Positions 17,485 to 29,800 of a DNA stretch of 64,000 nucleotides are shown in pieces. The number at the start of each line of letters is the position of its first letter. Positions within the stretch are counted from its first letter, which is position 1. The stretch is from assembly GCF_021412565.1 (NCBI RefSeq), contig NZ_JAKCLJ010000001.1:1-64000 (forward strand), in the 5' to 3' direction. The translations under genes and the position numbers were made by a program. Origin of the DNA: Shewanella sp. AS1 (GTDB lineage Bacteria; Pseudomonadota; Gammaproteobacteria; Enterobacterales; Shewanellaceae). The notes under the pieces were generated by a model that searched no databases, was not told the DNA's origin, and saw only the letters and a list, made by a program, of their open reading frames with translations.

Positions 17485-18324
17485 GTGCTAAAAGAGGCTA
17501 TCTCTTATTCAATTGGAGACAATGAGAGCGTTAGGCTAGTGCAGCTGACAGATCCTCACTTGTTTGCCGATCCCGAAGCCCAACTTTTAGGCGTTAATAC
17601 CGCCCATAGTCTGGAGGCAGTATTAAATACCCTCCAGGCCGTTAACTATCCTGCTCATTTTATGCTGGCCACAGGCGATATCAGCCAGGATTATTCTAAC
17701 GAGTCTTATCACAACTTCGTTAAGGCCATCACACCTTTGCAACTGCCTTGTCATTACCTGCCGGGAAATCATGACGATCCTCGTATCATGCATCTGCATA
17801 TGCAGGGGCCTCGGGTCTATGGCGATCGCCGAATTCTGGCGGGTAACTGGCAAATCATCATGCTCGATTCAACCGTGAGGGGAAAACCCGGCGGTCATCT
17901 CAGTGAGAAAGAGTTTGAGTTAATCGAGGCCGCGATTGTCGCCGAGCCGGACAGGCATCTGTTATTGGTGATGCATCACAATCCGATTCTGGTCGAATGT
18001 CAGTGGCTGGATCAGCACTGTATGGATAATGGTGCGGATTTTATTGCACGTATGAGTAAATACCCACAGGTTAAAGGCATGCTGTGGGGACATGTGCATC
18101 AGAGGCTGGATAAAACCCAGCAGACTGAGTATGGCCAGATAGCGCTGATGGCGACCCCCTCGACCTGCATTCAGTTTAAGCCTAAATCTGCCTATTTCGC
18201 CTTGGATGCTCAGCAGCCTGGCTACCGCTTGCTCGAATTGAAACCCGACGGCAGCATCTTAACCAATGTCTATCGTGTACCCGGTAATAAGTTTGCGCCG
18301 GATCATGACTCCAAAGGTTATTAA
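17485..18324 (+). CDS. cpdA: 3-prime,5-prime-cyclic AMP phosphodiesterase CpdA
   Basis: The 279-residue metallophosphoesterase has the class signature in order: LTDPHLF, GDISQD, LPGNHDD, MHHNP and GHVHQ. These supply the two-metal centre. CpdA degrades cAMP and so damps CRP signalling; crp itself lies at 62115 in this window. Start is GTG at 17485; an overlapping ATG at 17483 is in another frame and stops at once. Ribosome binding site agggatt. Confidence 0.95.
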   Translation: MLKEAISYSIGDNESVRLVQLTDPHLFADPEAQLLGVNTAHSLEAVLNTLQAVNYPAHFMLATGDISQDYSNESYHNFVKAITPLQLPCHYLPGNHDDPRIMHLHMQGPRVYGDRRILAGNWQIIMLDSTVRGKPGGHLSEKEFELIEAAIVAEPDRHLLLVMHHNPILVECQWLDQHCMDNGADFIARMSKYPQVKGMLWGHVHQRLDKTQQTEYGQIALMATPSTCIQFKPKSAYFALDAQQPGYRLLELKPDGSILTNVYRVPGNKFAPDHDSKGY

Positions 18325-18533
18325 CTCCACTCTTTACCCCTGTTACTTGTCAGCGCTTGGCCGAAATGTGATTTAATGTAAATGCTGTGAAAGCTTTATT
18401 TGGCGAATTGTGTCGCCGATGTTAGCATCAGGTCAGATAAGCTACTGTATCCCGTTTTTTTGGTGTGCAAGCTGCCCGCATGGTTCAGATGGTTGTGTCT
18501 GTGTTTAGGGAAAACAAGGGTGAACGAGGAAAT

Positions 18534-19112
18534 ATGCTGCTCTATATCCATGGTTTTAATAGCTCCCCTCAGTCAGATAAAGGGGTGATCACGGCCGAAT
18601 ATATCGCGCATCGATTTCCCCATCTCAACTTCATACAACCTCAGTTACCTTCGACGCCGAAAGCGGCCATGAATATGCTCATCGAGATAGTTGAGCAGGC
18701 TCAAGCTAAAGGAGAAACCTTGAACTATATAGGTTCCTCTCTGGGTGGCTATTTTTCCAGTTATTTGGCTGAACGTTACGGTGGACGGGCTGCGCTGGTG
18801 AATCCAGCGGTAAGACCCTTTGAGCTGTTTGATGAGTTTTTAGGGGAACAATATAATCCCTATACGGATGAAACCTATCAAGTACTGCCTGAGCATAAGC
18901 GGGAGGTGGCCTGTTATAACACTGAGGTCATTCTGCATCCCGACCGATTCCTAGTCTTGTTACAGTCTGGGGATGAAGTACTGGATTATAAGCAGGCGGT
19001 AAATAAGTACCATTGTTGCCAGATGCAGATCCACGCTGGTGGCGACCATAGCTTTGTGGGGTATGAGCAAGAGTTAGATAGGATCAGCCAGTTTCTGTTG
19101 CTTGACAACTAG
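18534..19112 (+). CDS. yqiA: YqiA esterase-like alpha/beta hydrolase
   Basis: The 192-residue protein begins MLLYIHGFNSSPQS, the family start, behind cgagga. An upstream extension to 18465 is open but unlike the family. The nucleophile is Ser69 in GSSLGGY; SGDEVLDY supplies the aspartate and GGDHSF the histidine. E. coli YqiA shows esterase activity on short acyl esters; the natural substrate is unknown. The gene precedes parE by 48 bases, as in E. coli. Confidence 0.93.
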   Translation: MLLYIHGFNSSPQSDKGVITAEYIAHRFPHLNFIQPQLPSTPKAAMNMLIEIVEQAQAKGETLNYIGSSLGGYFSSYLAERYGGRAALVNPAVRPFELFDEFLGEQYNPYTDETYQVLPEHKREVACYNTEVILHPDRFLVLLQSGDEVLDYKQAVNKYHCCQMQIHAGGDHSFVGYEQELDRISQFLLLDN

Positions 19113-19142
19113 ACATGTAGGGCCGCAACATGGCCTGAATAA

Positions 19143-21047
<1,905 letters not shown>

Positions 21048-21087
21048 CAGACTTCATTTACTGAGATTAGGTTTGACTCAAGATAAT

Positions 21088-22224
21088 ATGAATAATAATA
21101 CGATGAGTTTTAAAGTTTATTGTGCGCTAATTCCTCTGCTGGCCTTGTTTACATCGTCAGGAACTCGCGCAGATAACGAACCCATAATGATCACTGTGAC
21201 TAAGGGATTCGGTTTGTCTTTGTATGCTTCGGATTTGGGCGATGCAAAGCAGATGGCGATAGGTGACGAAGGCACACTTTTTGTCGGTTCCTATAAGTCA
21301 GGCACCATTCAGGCGCTGGTTGACAGCAACAATGATGGTCGGGTAGACAAACGCTACATGATAGACAAAGGTCTGGACTACCCCGAAGCGATCGCCTTTT
21401 ACAAGGGCGATCTCTATGTCGCAGAAAATGAACGTATTATTCGTTATCTGGATATCGAAAATCGTCTGCGCCGTCCGGGTCGGCCTAAAGAGGTTTATGA
21501 GCATCTGCCAGAGCAAGTCAACAAGAGCAGCCGAGCCATGCACTTCGGCCCAGATGGTAGACTCTATGTGGCTATCGGATCTCCTTGTAATGTGTGTGAG
21601 CCACAGGCACCTTTTGGCAGCATCATTGCCATAGACACGCAGACGGGCAGTAGCGAACAGATAGCCACAGGTATGCGCACAGTAACAGGCTTTGACTGGT
21701 CACCTGTGGATAACAAATTGTGGTTTGCCGATCAGGGGCGTGACTGGATGGGTGACAGATTGCCGCCAGATGAGATTAACCGCATCGATCGACAAGGCGC
21801 CCATTATGGCTTTCCTTATGTCCATGCGACCAGCGTGTTAGAGCCCGCCTATGAGAAACCCAAAGGGCTTAAGGTCACGCCGCCTGTGTTTGAGTTGCCC
21901 GCCCATGTGGCGCCCATGGGGCTGCTTTTTTACCGGGGAGATCAGTTTCCGCAGCGTTACCACGACCAGCTTTTTGTGGCCGAAAATGGCTCCTGGAACC
22001 GTTCCAGTAAGATAGGCTATCAGGTCACCATGCTAAGTCTCGAAGGGCAGCAGGTGACTAAGCGTCAGACTGTGGTCAGTTTCCTCGACGGTGAGTTTCC
22101 AGTGGCTAGACCCTACGGTCTTACCATGGCGCCCGATGGCGCGATTTATATATCCGATGATTTAAAAGGCAATATTTACCGCCTGTATTACAAAGGGGGA
22201 AATGATGCCGATGAAAACGAATAG
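21088..22224 (+). CDS. exported PQQ-dehydrogenase-like (sorbosone dehydrogenase family) beta-propeller
   Basis: The 378-residue protein has a signal peptide (SFKVYCALIPLLALFTSSGTRA) and a six-bladed propeller of the glucose/sorbosone dehydrogenase family. Visible marks are a calcium-type loop DSNNDGRVD near residue 75, HFGPDGRLYVAIGSPCNVC with a CxxC-like pair, and repeated YG-x-P/APDGAIYISDD. Soluble relatives oxidise sugars with PQQ, but cofactor binding is not provable here. ATG at 21088 or 21103 are both possible starts. The gene is wedged between parE and parC in what looks like one transcript, with 24 bases to parC. Confidence 0.85.
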   Translation: MNNNTMSFKVYCALIPLLALFTSSGTRADNEPIMITVTKGFGLSLYASDLGDAKQMAIGDEGTLFVGSYKSGTIQALVDSNNDGRVDKRYMIDKGLDYPEAIAFYKGDLYVAENERIIRYLDIENRLRRPGRPKEVYEHLPEQVNKSSRAMHFGPDGRLYVAIGSPCNVCEPQAPFGSIIAIDTQTGSSEQIATGMRTVTGFDWSPVDNKLWFADQGRDWMGDRLPPDEINRIDRQGAHYGFPYVHATSVLEPAYEKPKGLKVTPPVFELPAHVAPMGLLFYRGDQFPQRYHDQLFVAENGSWNRSSKIGYQVTMLSLEGQQVTKRQTVVSFLDGEFPVARPYGLTMAPDGAIYISDDLKGNIYRLYYKGGNDADENE

Positions 22225-22248
22225 AGTGAACAACAGGATCCAAACTAA

Positions 22249-24516
22249 ATGAGTGACGCGATAGAGCTAAGCCTTGATGGGGTCGAGCAGATCCCGCTAA
22301 GACGTTTCACCGAAGATGCGTATCTGAATTACTCCATGTACGTCATCATGGATCGTGCATTGCCTCATATCGGCGATGGTCTCAAGCCTGTGCAGCGTCG
22401 TATCATCTACGCCATGAGCGAGCTGGGCCTGTCGGCGCAGTCTAAGCATAAGAAATCGGCTCGTACCGTGGGTGACGTATTGGGTAAGTATCATCCCCAT
22501 GGCGACAGCGCCTGTTACGAAGCCATGGTCTTGATGGCACAGCCTTTCTCCTATCGCTATCCCTTAGTCGATGGTCAGGGCAACTGGGGTGCGCCGGATG
22601 ATCCTAAGTCGTTCGCCGCGATGCGTTATACCGAGGCGCGCCTGTCTAAATTCTCCGAAGTTTTGCTGAGCGAACTGGGTCAGGGCACGGTCGACTGGGG
22701 TGCTAATTTCGACGGCACCATGAAAGAGCCTTTGGTGCTGCCTGCGCGCTTACCTCACATCTTACTTAATGGCATTACAGGTATTGCCGTGGGTATGGCC
22801 ACAGATGTGCCGCCCCATAACGCGAAGGAGCTGGTGAACGCCTGTGTCGAGCTTATCGATAATCCTAAGGCGGATCTGGATCGTTTGATGGAGCTGGTGC
22901 CTGGACCCGATTATCCCACAGAAGCGGAGATCATCACCCCTAAGGATGAGATAGCCAAGATCTACAGCACGGGTCGCGGCTCTATCAAGGCGCGGGCGGT
23001 TTACACCATAGAGTCGGGCGAAATCGTGATCACTGCGTTGCCACATCAGGCCAGCGGCAGCAAGATCTTAGAACAGATAGCATCTCAGATGCAGGCCAAG
23101 AAGCTGCCTATGGTGGTGGATCTGCGTGATGAGTCGGATCATGAAAGCCCTGTGCGTATGGTCATTGTTCCGCGCTCGAACCGGGTCGATTGCGATCAGT
23201 TGATGGCGCACCTGTTTGCCACCACAGATCTGGAGAAGAATTTCCGCGTTAATCTTAACGTGTTGGGGCTGAATGGTCGCCCGCAAGTGAAAGGGCTTAA
23301 GCAGCTGCTGACCGAGTGGTTAGAGTTCCGTTTAACTACGGTGAGAAAACGTCTGGAACACAGACTGGACAAGGTTCTGGCTAGGCTGCATATTCTCGAA
23401 GCTTTGATGACAGCCTTCCTCAATATCGACGAAGTGATAGAGATCATTCGTTTTCATGACGATCCTAAAGCCGAGCTGATGGCGCGCTTTAACCTTAGCG
23501 ATGAGCAGGCCAATGCGATCTTAGATCTGAAACTGCGCCACTTAGCTAAGCTCGAAGAGTTTAAGATCCAGGCGGAGCAGAGTGAGCTGGAAGCCGAGCG
23601 GGAAAAACTCGAGCTACTGTTAAGCTCTGATCGCCGCATGAAGACGCTGATCAAGAAAGAGCTGCTGCAAGATGGTGAAACTTATGGCGATGACAGACGC
23701 TCACCTCTTGTAGAGCGCAGTGAATCTAAAGCCCTAAGCGAGCAGGAGCTGGTGCCGGCAGAGGCAGTGACTGTGGTCTTGTCTGAAAAAGGCTGGGTGC
23801 GTTGTGCCAAGGGGCATGATATCGACCCTAAAGCCCTGTCCTATAAGGCGGGGGATAATTTCCTGTGCGCCACATCGGGGCGCAGTAACCAGCAAACTGT
23901 GTTTATAGGCAGTACCGGGCGGGCCTTTGCGACAGACAGCCATACCTTGCCCTCGGCCCGTAGCCAGGGTGAGCCGTTAACCACACGTTTTCAGCTTTCC
24001 CCGGGTGAAACCATAGATCACGCTTTGATGGGTGAAGAGGGGCAATGTTATCTGCTGGCCTCGGATGCAGGTTACGGCTTTATCGGCGATTACAAGGACA
24101 TGGTATCCCGTAATAAGGCGGGTAAGGCGCTGCTGAGTTTGCCGCAAGATGCCAAAGTATTGCCGCCTAAGCGGGTAGCAAAAGCTCAGGATGAATCGAT
24201 TCTGGCGATCACCAATGAGGGGCGCATGTTGCTGTTTTCTGTCGCCGCTTTGCCGCAGTTGGCAAAAGGGAAAGGCAATAAGATCATAGGTATTCCAAGT
24301 GAGCGTGCCAAGAGCCGGGATGAGTTGTTGCTGCACTTGGAAGTCGTGCCGGCCGATACCTCTGTCACCCTGTGGGCCGGTAAACGTAAATTGACATTGA
24401 AACCCAGCGATCTGGAACATTATCGCGGTGAGCGTGGTCGTCGTGGTGCCAAACTGCCAAGGGGCTTGCAACGGGTCGATAAGGTGGAACTGGGGGAGTC
24501 TGAGACTGTGCTTTAA
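22249..24516 (+). CDS. parC: DNA topoisomerase IV subunit A
   Basis: The 755-residue subunit begins with the winged-helix and breakage-reunion domain. The catalytic tyrosine is in [11 protein letters not shown] (about residue 126), and the quinolone-resistance region reads [15 protein letters not shown] with the usual Ser and Glu-like positions. The C-terminal beta-pinwheel follows about residue 500. It joins ParE in topoisomerase IV. A terminator follows. Confidence 0.98.
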   Translation: MSDAIELSLDGVEQIPLRRFTEDAYLNYSMYVIMDRALPHIGDGLKPVQRRIIYAMSELGLSAQSKHKKSARTVGDVLGKYHPHGDSACYEAMVLMAQPFSYRYPLVDGQGNWGAPDDPKSFAAMRYTEARLSKFSEVLLSELGQGTVDWGANFDGTMKEPLVLPARLPHILLNGITGIAVGMATDVPPHNAKELVNACVELIDNPKADLDRLMELVPGPDYPTEAEIITPKDEIAKIYSTGRGSIKARAVYTIESGEIVITALPHQASGSKILEQIASQMQAKKLPMVVDLRDESDHESPVRMVIVPRSNRVDCDQLMAHLFATTDLEKNFRVNLNVLGLNGRPQVKGLKQLLTEWLEFRLTTVRKRLEHRLDKVLARLHILEALMTAFLNIDEVIEIIRFHDDPKAELMARFNLSDEQANAILDLKLRHLAKLEEFKIQAEQSELEAEREKLELLLSSDRRMKTLIKKELLQDGETYGDDRRSPLVERSESKALSEQELVPAEAVTVVLSEKGWVRCAKGHDIDPKALSYKAGDNFLCATSGRSNQQTVFIGSTGRAFATDSHTLPSARSQGEPLTTRFQLSPGETIDHALMGEEGQCYLLASDAGYGFIGDYKDMVSRNKAGKALLSLPQDAKVLPPKRVAKAQDESILAITNEGRMLLFSVAALPQLAKGKGNKIIGIPSERAKSRDELLLHLEVVPADTSVTLWAGKRKLTLKPSDLEHYRGERGRRGAKLPRGLQRVDKVELGESETVL

Positions 24517-24545
24517 GTAGCAGATGAAGGCTTAAGTTTAAGAAA

Positions 24546-24577
24546 ATAAAAAAGCTGCTTTAAAGCAGCTTTTTTAT
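24546..24577. terminator. bidirectional intrinsic terminator between parC and bfd
   Basis: AAAAAAGCTGCTTTAAAGCAGCTTTTTT forms a perfect stem with an A-run before it and a T-run after it. Confidence 0.93.
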
Positions 24578-24635
24578 TGAGAGAAAACTTGTTTCAAGAA
24601 CATCTTGTTGCTCAGGCAGCAACTGATCCGGGAAA

Positions 24636-24827
24636 TCAGGCTACTTCGTAGAAGTTTGGTGTCACATCGAGGCGAGCCTGAATGATCTGATTGGCCATAC
24701 GGATACATTTACCACACTGGTCACCTACACCTAAACGCGTTTTCAGCGCATATAGCGTGGTATCACCTTGATCGACAGCCTGTTTGATCTGAGTGTCGGT
24801 AATGGCATGGCATAGACAAACGTACAT
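24636..24827 (-). CDS. bfd: bacterioferritin-associated ferredoxin
   Basis: The 63-residue protein starts MYVCLCHAIT and binds one [2Fe-2S] cluster through Cys4, Cys6, Cys38 and Cys41 (C-X-C-X31-C-X2-C), the Bfd/Fer2_BFD signature. Bfd reduces the haem of bacterioferritin so that stored iron can leave. The frame is open upstream, but residues before Met at 24827 do not belong to the family. A Fur-type box lies 35-53 bases upstream, in keeping with induction under iron starvation. No bacterioferritin gene is in the window. Confidence 0.94.
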   Translation of the reverse strand: MYVCLCHAITDTQIKQAVDQGDTTLYALKTRLGVGDQCGKCIRMANQIIQARLDVTPNFYEVA

Positions 24828-24861
24828 ATAGTTACTCTCTCTACTAAGATGTTTGAGAGTA

Positions 24862-24880
24862 TAAGTGATAATGATTCGCA
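24862..24880 (-). promoter_or_regulatory. Fur box upstream of bfd
   Basis: On the plus strand the region reads taagtgataatgattcgca, containing GATAATGATT. On the minus strand this is AATCATTATC, one complete half of the 19-bp Fur dyad, with a weaker second half. Position between promoter and start fits repression of bfd by Fur-Fe. Confidence 0.7.
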
Positions 24881-25057
24881 ATACCAATAACTCTAAGTTA
24901 TAAGTTGAAACCGAGGGCGCTAATCTCAGATATAAAAAAGTGTGATCGGCATTGCGCTTTGGTGAAATACCCAGTCCAGGCCGCGATATTTACCGCTTTT
25001 ACGCTTACCCGCTTTTTCCGCTTAGTCGTCTCAGGCCGTTATTTGGAGCGAGGGGGT

Positions 25058-25984
25058 TTAATAACCCCGTTCGAAGTTGACTGGATTGCTTAGGGGTTCG
25101 TTGTTGAGCAGCTTGTGATAATTATCGGCAAAGATCTCTACCACCTGCTCCGGAAAACTGGGGGCGGCGATATGGGGAGTGATAATGACATTGCTCAATG
25201 ACCAGATAGGGTGCTCTTGGGGCAGGGGCTCCTGATTAAACACATCTAATATTGCATGTTGCTGCGGGTGCATTGCCAGTTGCTGATAGAGCGCATCGAG
25301 GTCCAGCACATCCCCCCGGCCCAGATTAAATAGGGTGGCATCGGGTTTTATCAGACTCAATACCTGCTGGCTTAATACGCCACGGGTTTCGGCTGTGCTG
25401 GGCAAAATGGCAGCAATGGCATCAGCCTGGCTGATATGGCGCGGCAAATTGGCCAAGATATCGACTGTATCAAAACCGCTTGTGGGTCTGGCGCCGCGGT
25501 TGATCCCTGTAACCTGCATACCGAAATGTTTCGCGGTTTTGGCGATATGTTGGGCGATACTGCCTGTGCCTAGTAGCAGTAGATGCTGGCCCTGCAGTGT
25601 CTTAAAGCTGCCTGGCAGCCAGATTTTTTCCGCTTGCTGACTCTTGTACTTCTGATGTTCCCGCTTGTGGGCAAGCAGGTAGCCAAACAGGTATTCGCTC
25701 ATCAGTGGGCCGAAGATGTTTTTGATATTGGTCAGTTGATAATCCCTGCGCATACGCGGCTTAGTCAGCAGTTCTACTCCGGCATAGGTCGATTGAAGCC
25801 ACTTTAAATTGCGTGCATGGCCGATTAAGGGGGCGGCCAGGGGCGGCTCGGCCAGCCAGATATCGGCTGCTAATATACTGTTAGGATCGTCACCGAGTAA
25901 ATTGAGTCTCGGAAGATGGCAGGAACTGAGTAGATCTCTGTATCTCTCGTTATTGCTAGTTAGAAGCAGTAGCTTGTGTTCCAT
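25058..25984 (-). CDS. D-2-hydroxyacid dehydrogenase (NAD-dependent)
   Basis: The 308-residue protein has a Rossmann domain with the dinucleotide motif LGTGSIAQHIAKTA near residue 140. The catalytic set follows: Arg in NLGRGDVLD, Glu in FNQEPLP and His in ITPHIAAP. It belongs with glyoxylate/hydroxypyruvate reductase-like enzymes; the substrate is not predictable. ATG at 25984 follows aaggagtcgcg, a good ribosome binding site, and gives the usual family length. An earlier ATG at 26020 is less likely. Single gene. Confidence 0.9.
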   Translation of the reverse strand: MEHKLLLLTSNNERYRDLLSSCHLPRLNLLGDDPNSILAADIWLAEPPLAAPLIGHARNLKWLQSTYAGVELLTKPRMRRDYQLTNIKNIFGPLMSEYLFGYLLAHKREHQKYKSQQAEKIWLPGSFKTLQGQHLLLLGTGSIAQHIAKTAKHFGMQVTGINRGARPTSGFDTVDILANLPRHISQADAIAAILPSTAETRGVLSQQVLSLIKPDATLFNLGRGDVLDLDALYQQLAMHPQQHAILDVFNQEPLPQEHPIWSLSNVIITPHIAAPSFPEQVVEIFADNYHKLLNNEPLSNPVNFERGY

Positions 25985-26151
25985 CGCGACTCCTTGCGCT
26001 TTATATTTATTGCTAAACAAGGTTATTACTTAGCAGCGTAATTAATAAACAGTCTAATTGAAGATCTTAGCGATAAAAGCGGTTCTTGAAAAATTAGATT
26101 ATCCAGAGAGGCTTTAGGGCTTTATGACTGTTTATATCATTTTTAGGCTGA

Positions 26152-26844
26152 TCATGATTGAATATACTGCCAGCTGAGATCGGGATAGTTGCTGAAGATG
26201 CCATCGACTCCTAACTCCCTGAGATAGTCTATATCATCGTGGTGATCGACTGTATAGACATAGACCTTGGCGCCGCGTCTGTGGGCATCGACCACAAGCT
26301 CTGAGGTGATAAAGCTTAGGCTAAGGTGCAAAGAGTAAGCATTCAGTTGGGTCACTATCGCGGCATCATCTCTGGGGATCCCTTCCAATAGCGGCGCGAT
26401 TAAGGCGGCAGGAAACCGCTGTTTAACCGCTGCGATAAAGTGATGGTTAAAGGAGGAGATTAGCAGCTGCTCAGGCCTGTAGTGAAGTTCAACGAGGATC
26501 TTAGGGTAGAGTTCAAGGAAAGGCGTGAGGCAGTTCATCCCCTTCAGCTCGATATTAAGCAGGCACGCTTTGCCCTGCAGAAAAGTGAGCAGATCCCAGA
26601 GTTTAGGAATAGGTTCACCCCCGACAGTCACAGTGGCCAGATAAGCTTCACTCACCTCTTCGATGAGCCCAGTGCCGGAGCTTTTACTGTCTAAGCGCCT
26701 GTCGTGAAACACATACAGCTCGCCCTCCACATTGTGGATATCTATCTCTATGGCCTTGATCCCGAGATCAAGCGCCTTTTTTATTGCGGCTAAGGTATTT
26801 TCCGGGGCGTATCCGCTGGCGCCGCGGTGTGCAAAAACGCGCAT
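26152..26844 (-). CDS. glycerophosphodiester phosphodiesterase (GDPD/UgpQ-like)
   Basis: The 230-residue TIM-barrel protein begins MRVFAHRGASGYAPENT, giving the first catalytic histidine (His6). EIDIHN and FHDRRLD supply the metal ligands and second histidine. It hydrolyses glycerophosphodiesters to glycerol 3-phosphate and an alcohol. No signal peptide is present, so it is cytosolic like UgpQ. Its ATG overlaps the stop of the mechanosensitive channel gene by one base (TAATG on the minus strand), so the two are translated together. Confidence 0.93.
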   Translation of the reverse strand: MRVFAHRGASGYAPENTLAAIKKALDLGIKAIEIDIHNVEGELYVFHDRRLDSKSSGTGLIEEVSEAYLATVTVGGEPIPKLWDLLTFLQGKACLLNIELKGMNCLTPFLELYPKILVELHYRPEQLLISSFNHHFIAAVKQRFPAALIAPLLEGIPRDDAAIVTQLNAYSLHLSLSFITSELVVDAHRRGAKVYVYTVDHHDDIDYLRELGVDGIFSNYPDLSWQYIQS

Positions 26845-29800
26845 TAGCTTCTAATGATCCCTTGAGTTTCTTTGGCGTGCCCACTCTTAATATGGACTTC
26901 CAGTTGTGGGTAGGCCAGTTCCAGGTGATTCTCTTTCAGTTTCTTGCTGACCTTATTGTGCAGCGTGTGGCGCAGTGGCCAGCGGGCGCTCATATCCTTG
27001 GCGTAGGCACGGATCTCGTAGTCCTGGGTATGCTTGCCAAAACCGGCAAACCAGACTTCGGGCTCGGGTGTGGTTAATGCCTCATCACACTCTTTAACCG
27101 CCTGATAGAGCACGGCTTCCACCTTGGCCGGATCTGAGTCTCTGGCCACAGAGACATAGACTATCACCCGGGTGATGGGATCGGACAGAGACCAGTTGAT
27201 CAGTTGTTCTGTAATAAAGGCCTTGTTAGGCACGATAATCTCTTTCCTGTCCCAGTCGACAATGGTAGTGGCGCGGATCTGTATCTTACTGACGGTGCCG
27301 GTTAGATCTCGAATGGTGACTGTATCGCCAATGCGTACAGGCTTTTCAAACAGTATGATGAGGCCGGAGATAAAGTTGGCGAAGATCTCCTGCAGGCCGA
27401 AGCCTAAACCGACTGAGAGTGCTGCTACTAGCCACTGGAGTTTCGACCACTCCATGCCCAAAGTTGAAAAACCACTGAGCATACCAAAGAACACCACTAA
27501 GTATCGGCTGACCGTGGTTAAGGCGAATCCTGTGCCGGGAGAGAGTTCCAATCTTTGTAGGATCATCAGCTCCAGCAAACCGGGCAGGTTGGTGGCGATC
27601 ATGAGAGAGAAACCCACGATAATCAAGCCGAGCAGCAGGGATTTCAGAGTGATGGGCAGGGATTGATTGATGCCGTCCACTAGGGTTGAGCTGGTCCAGA
27701 GCGTGATGCCATCCAGAAACGAGAAGATGGCGCTGTGGGTCTGGGTCCACAGGCCGATCAAACTGATCAAGAACGCCAGTGTCAGCAGAGAGCGCACTAA
27801 TCCTAAAGACTGACTGGCGATTGTTTCTAAGTCGACCTCTCTCTCTTCAAAGGTATCGCCTTGTTCTGGTGTCGCCTCATCCTCTTTTTCCCGCTGAGCC
27901 AGTATATCGGCGCGTTTGGCCTTGGCGCGGTTAAAGGCGATGCGTCTTCGCTCGATTAGCATCCAGCGTTTGATAAGCAGATAGAGCAACATAAAGCTTA
28001 AGGAGAGCAGCAAAGAGAGCTGCAGCTGCAGCAGCATCTGAAATGCCGTGTAGTAATAACCCCTGAAAGCGAGGATAGCGCAGGCCAGGGGCAGGATAAG
28101 CAGCACGGCCCAGAGGGCTTTCTGTAGTAGACGTTTGTTCTTGTCATTCTGATGATAGAGGCGATCGCGTCTCGATAGCTGTAGCACATCCTTATAAAAT
28201 CCAAATAGCATGATGGCGAAGAGGATAAAGGCGCCGCGTCCTAGGCTGTTTCTGACAAGCGAGGTATCAAACACCTCAGTAAAGCCAATGATGCCGACTA
28301 TGGGCATAGTGATCAGGATAAAGTGGCTTAAGCGTTCCTGTACTGCCTGGATAAGCTTGCCATCGCCTTTGAAGTGGCCGATAAGAATGCCGTTATCTAG
28401 GGTAAGTAGACGACCTATCTGGTAGAGCCAATAGAGAGATCCTATGGCGAGCAGAGCCATACCCACGGACGAGACCAGATTTTGCTGTGACAGATAGAAG
28501 ATCATCCCAGCGACAATCACAGGCAGCGGTTTGATGGCACTGTAAAAGAGAGTGGTGATAAGAGCCCAGAAAGTATAGATAAATTTATCCAGAGTCACCT
28601 TGCCAACGAATCCCGCATTATGGGACATGGTGCGGTGAAATCTTGGAGTCAGCAGATCCTGAGTCACCAAACAGAGCACCAGCAGGATCACCCAGGCAGA
28701 CCAGAGTGAGCTCTGAACCGAGAAGGAAGCGGAGATCTGCTCCCAGGGTGCTTGAGTTAGCAACCAGTGACCGCTTTGCAGCAGATCTTTGGCCCAGAAC
28801 CTATCTATGCTGTTGGCGTTCGCCACCCAAAACAGATGCTCATTCAGCGTGGTCTTAAGGGTGCGATATTGTTGATTGAGCTGCTCATAGGTAACCCTCA
28901 GCTCCGCCAGCTCACCGATATAGAGATCAAAGTTTTCCAGCAGCTGCTTTTGCAGCGTCTGTTGTGACGCCAGCAGTTTTTCTCTCAGCTCATTGACAGT
29001 CGCCCCATTGAGGCTGGCATTGGCCAGCACCTGCTCCTGCTCAATCTGATAGCGAGCCAGCCGGGCGTTAGCGATTTCATTGGCAACTTCATCCTGATTC
29101 GGTGGCTTAGGCAGGGAGGACAAAATACGTAAAAAGCGCTCGCCAAACGCCGAGTTCAGTTTCACTAAGGCTATTTGTTGCTGAATATTGGTCAGCTGCT
29201 TGGCCTGAAACTGATACTGCTTCTCCGCCTGCTCCTGTTTACTGGCCAGCTGGGTCATATCCAGAGTCAGCTGACTTAACTGCTCGCTGTAACCCTGATT
29301 TTGCTGATTGAGCTGCAGGGCGAGCGCATCATCTGTGACTAAGGTTTCCATCGTGCTGGCGGCTATGGCGGCGACCGTGGCCTTGTGGCGCTGCAGCGCA
29401 ATGGCATTATTGAGCTTTTCGATCAGCAGTTCCTGCTGCAAAAGCTGCTTACGCACCAGGTCCATCTGCAGCTGACTCAGGGCTATCTGCTTCTGGCTGC
29501 TGGCAAGTTCAGCCTCAAGGGACGAGAGGCTTTGGGCAGAGAGTCGCTTTTGGGTATCGACTAATGGATCTTTATTGGCGGCTGTTTTCTGATATTGAGT
29601 CAGAGCCAGATTAGCTTGGGTGATCAGGCTCGGCAGCTGCTGTTGACGTTTAATCAGATCGTTAATCTGTTGGTTTAGATTGGTTTCAACATCTTTGAGT
29701 TCTGATAGGCGTAAATAGGCTAAGGATGCCTGCTGAGTCAGGTTTTGCTCCTGCTGCCAGCTGAGGGGGTGGCCGGCTTGCTCTATTTGCTGCTGCAGAG

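Noticed and set aside
24905..25093. 62-codon reading frame between bfd and the dehydrogenase
   Set aside because: It overlaps the end of the dehydrogenase gene, lacks a ribosome binding site and does not look like a protein family.
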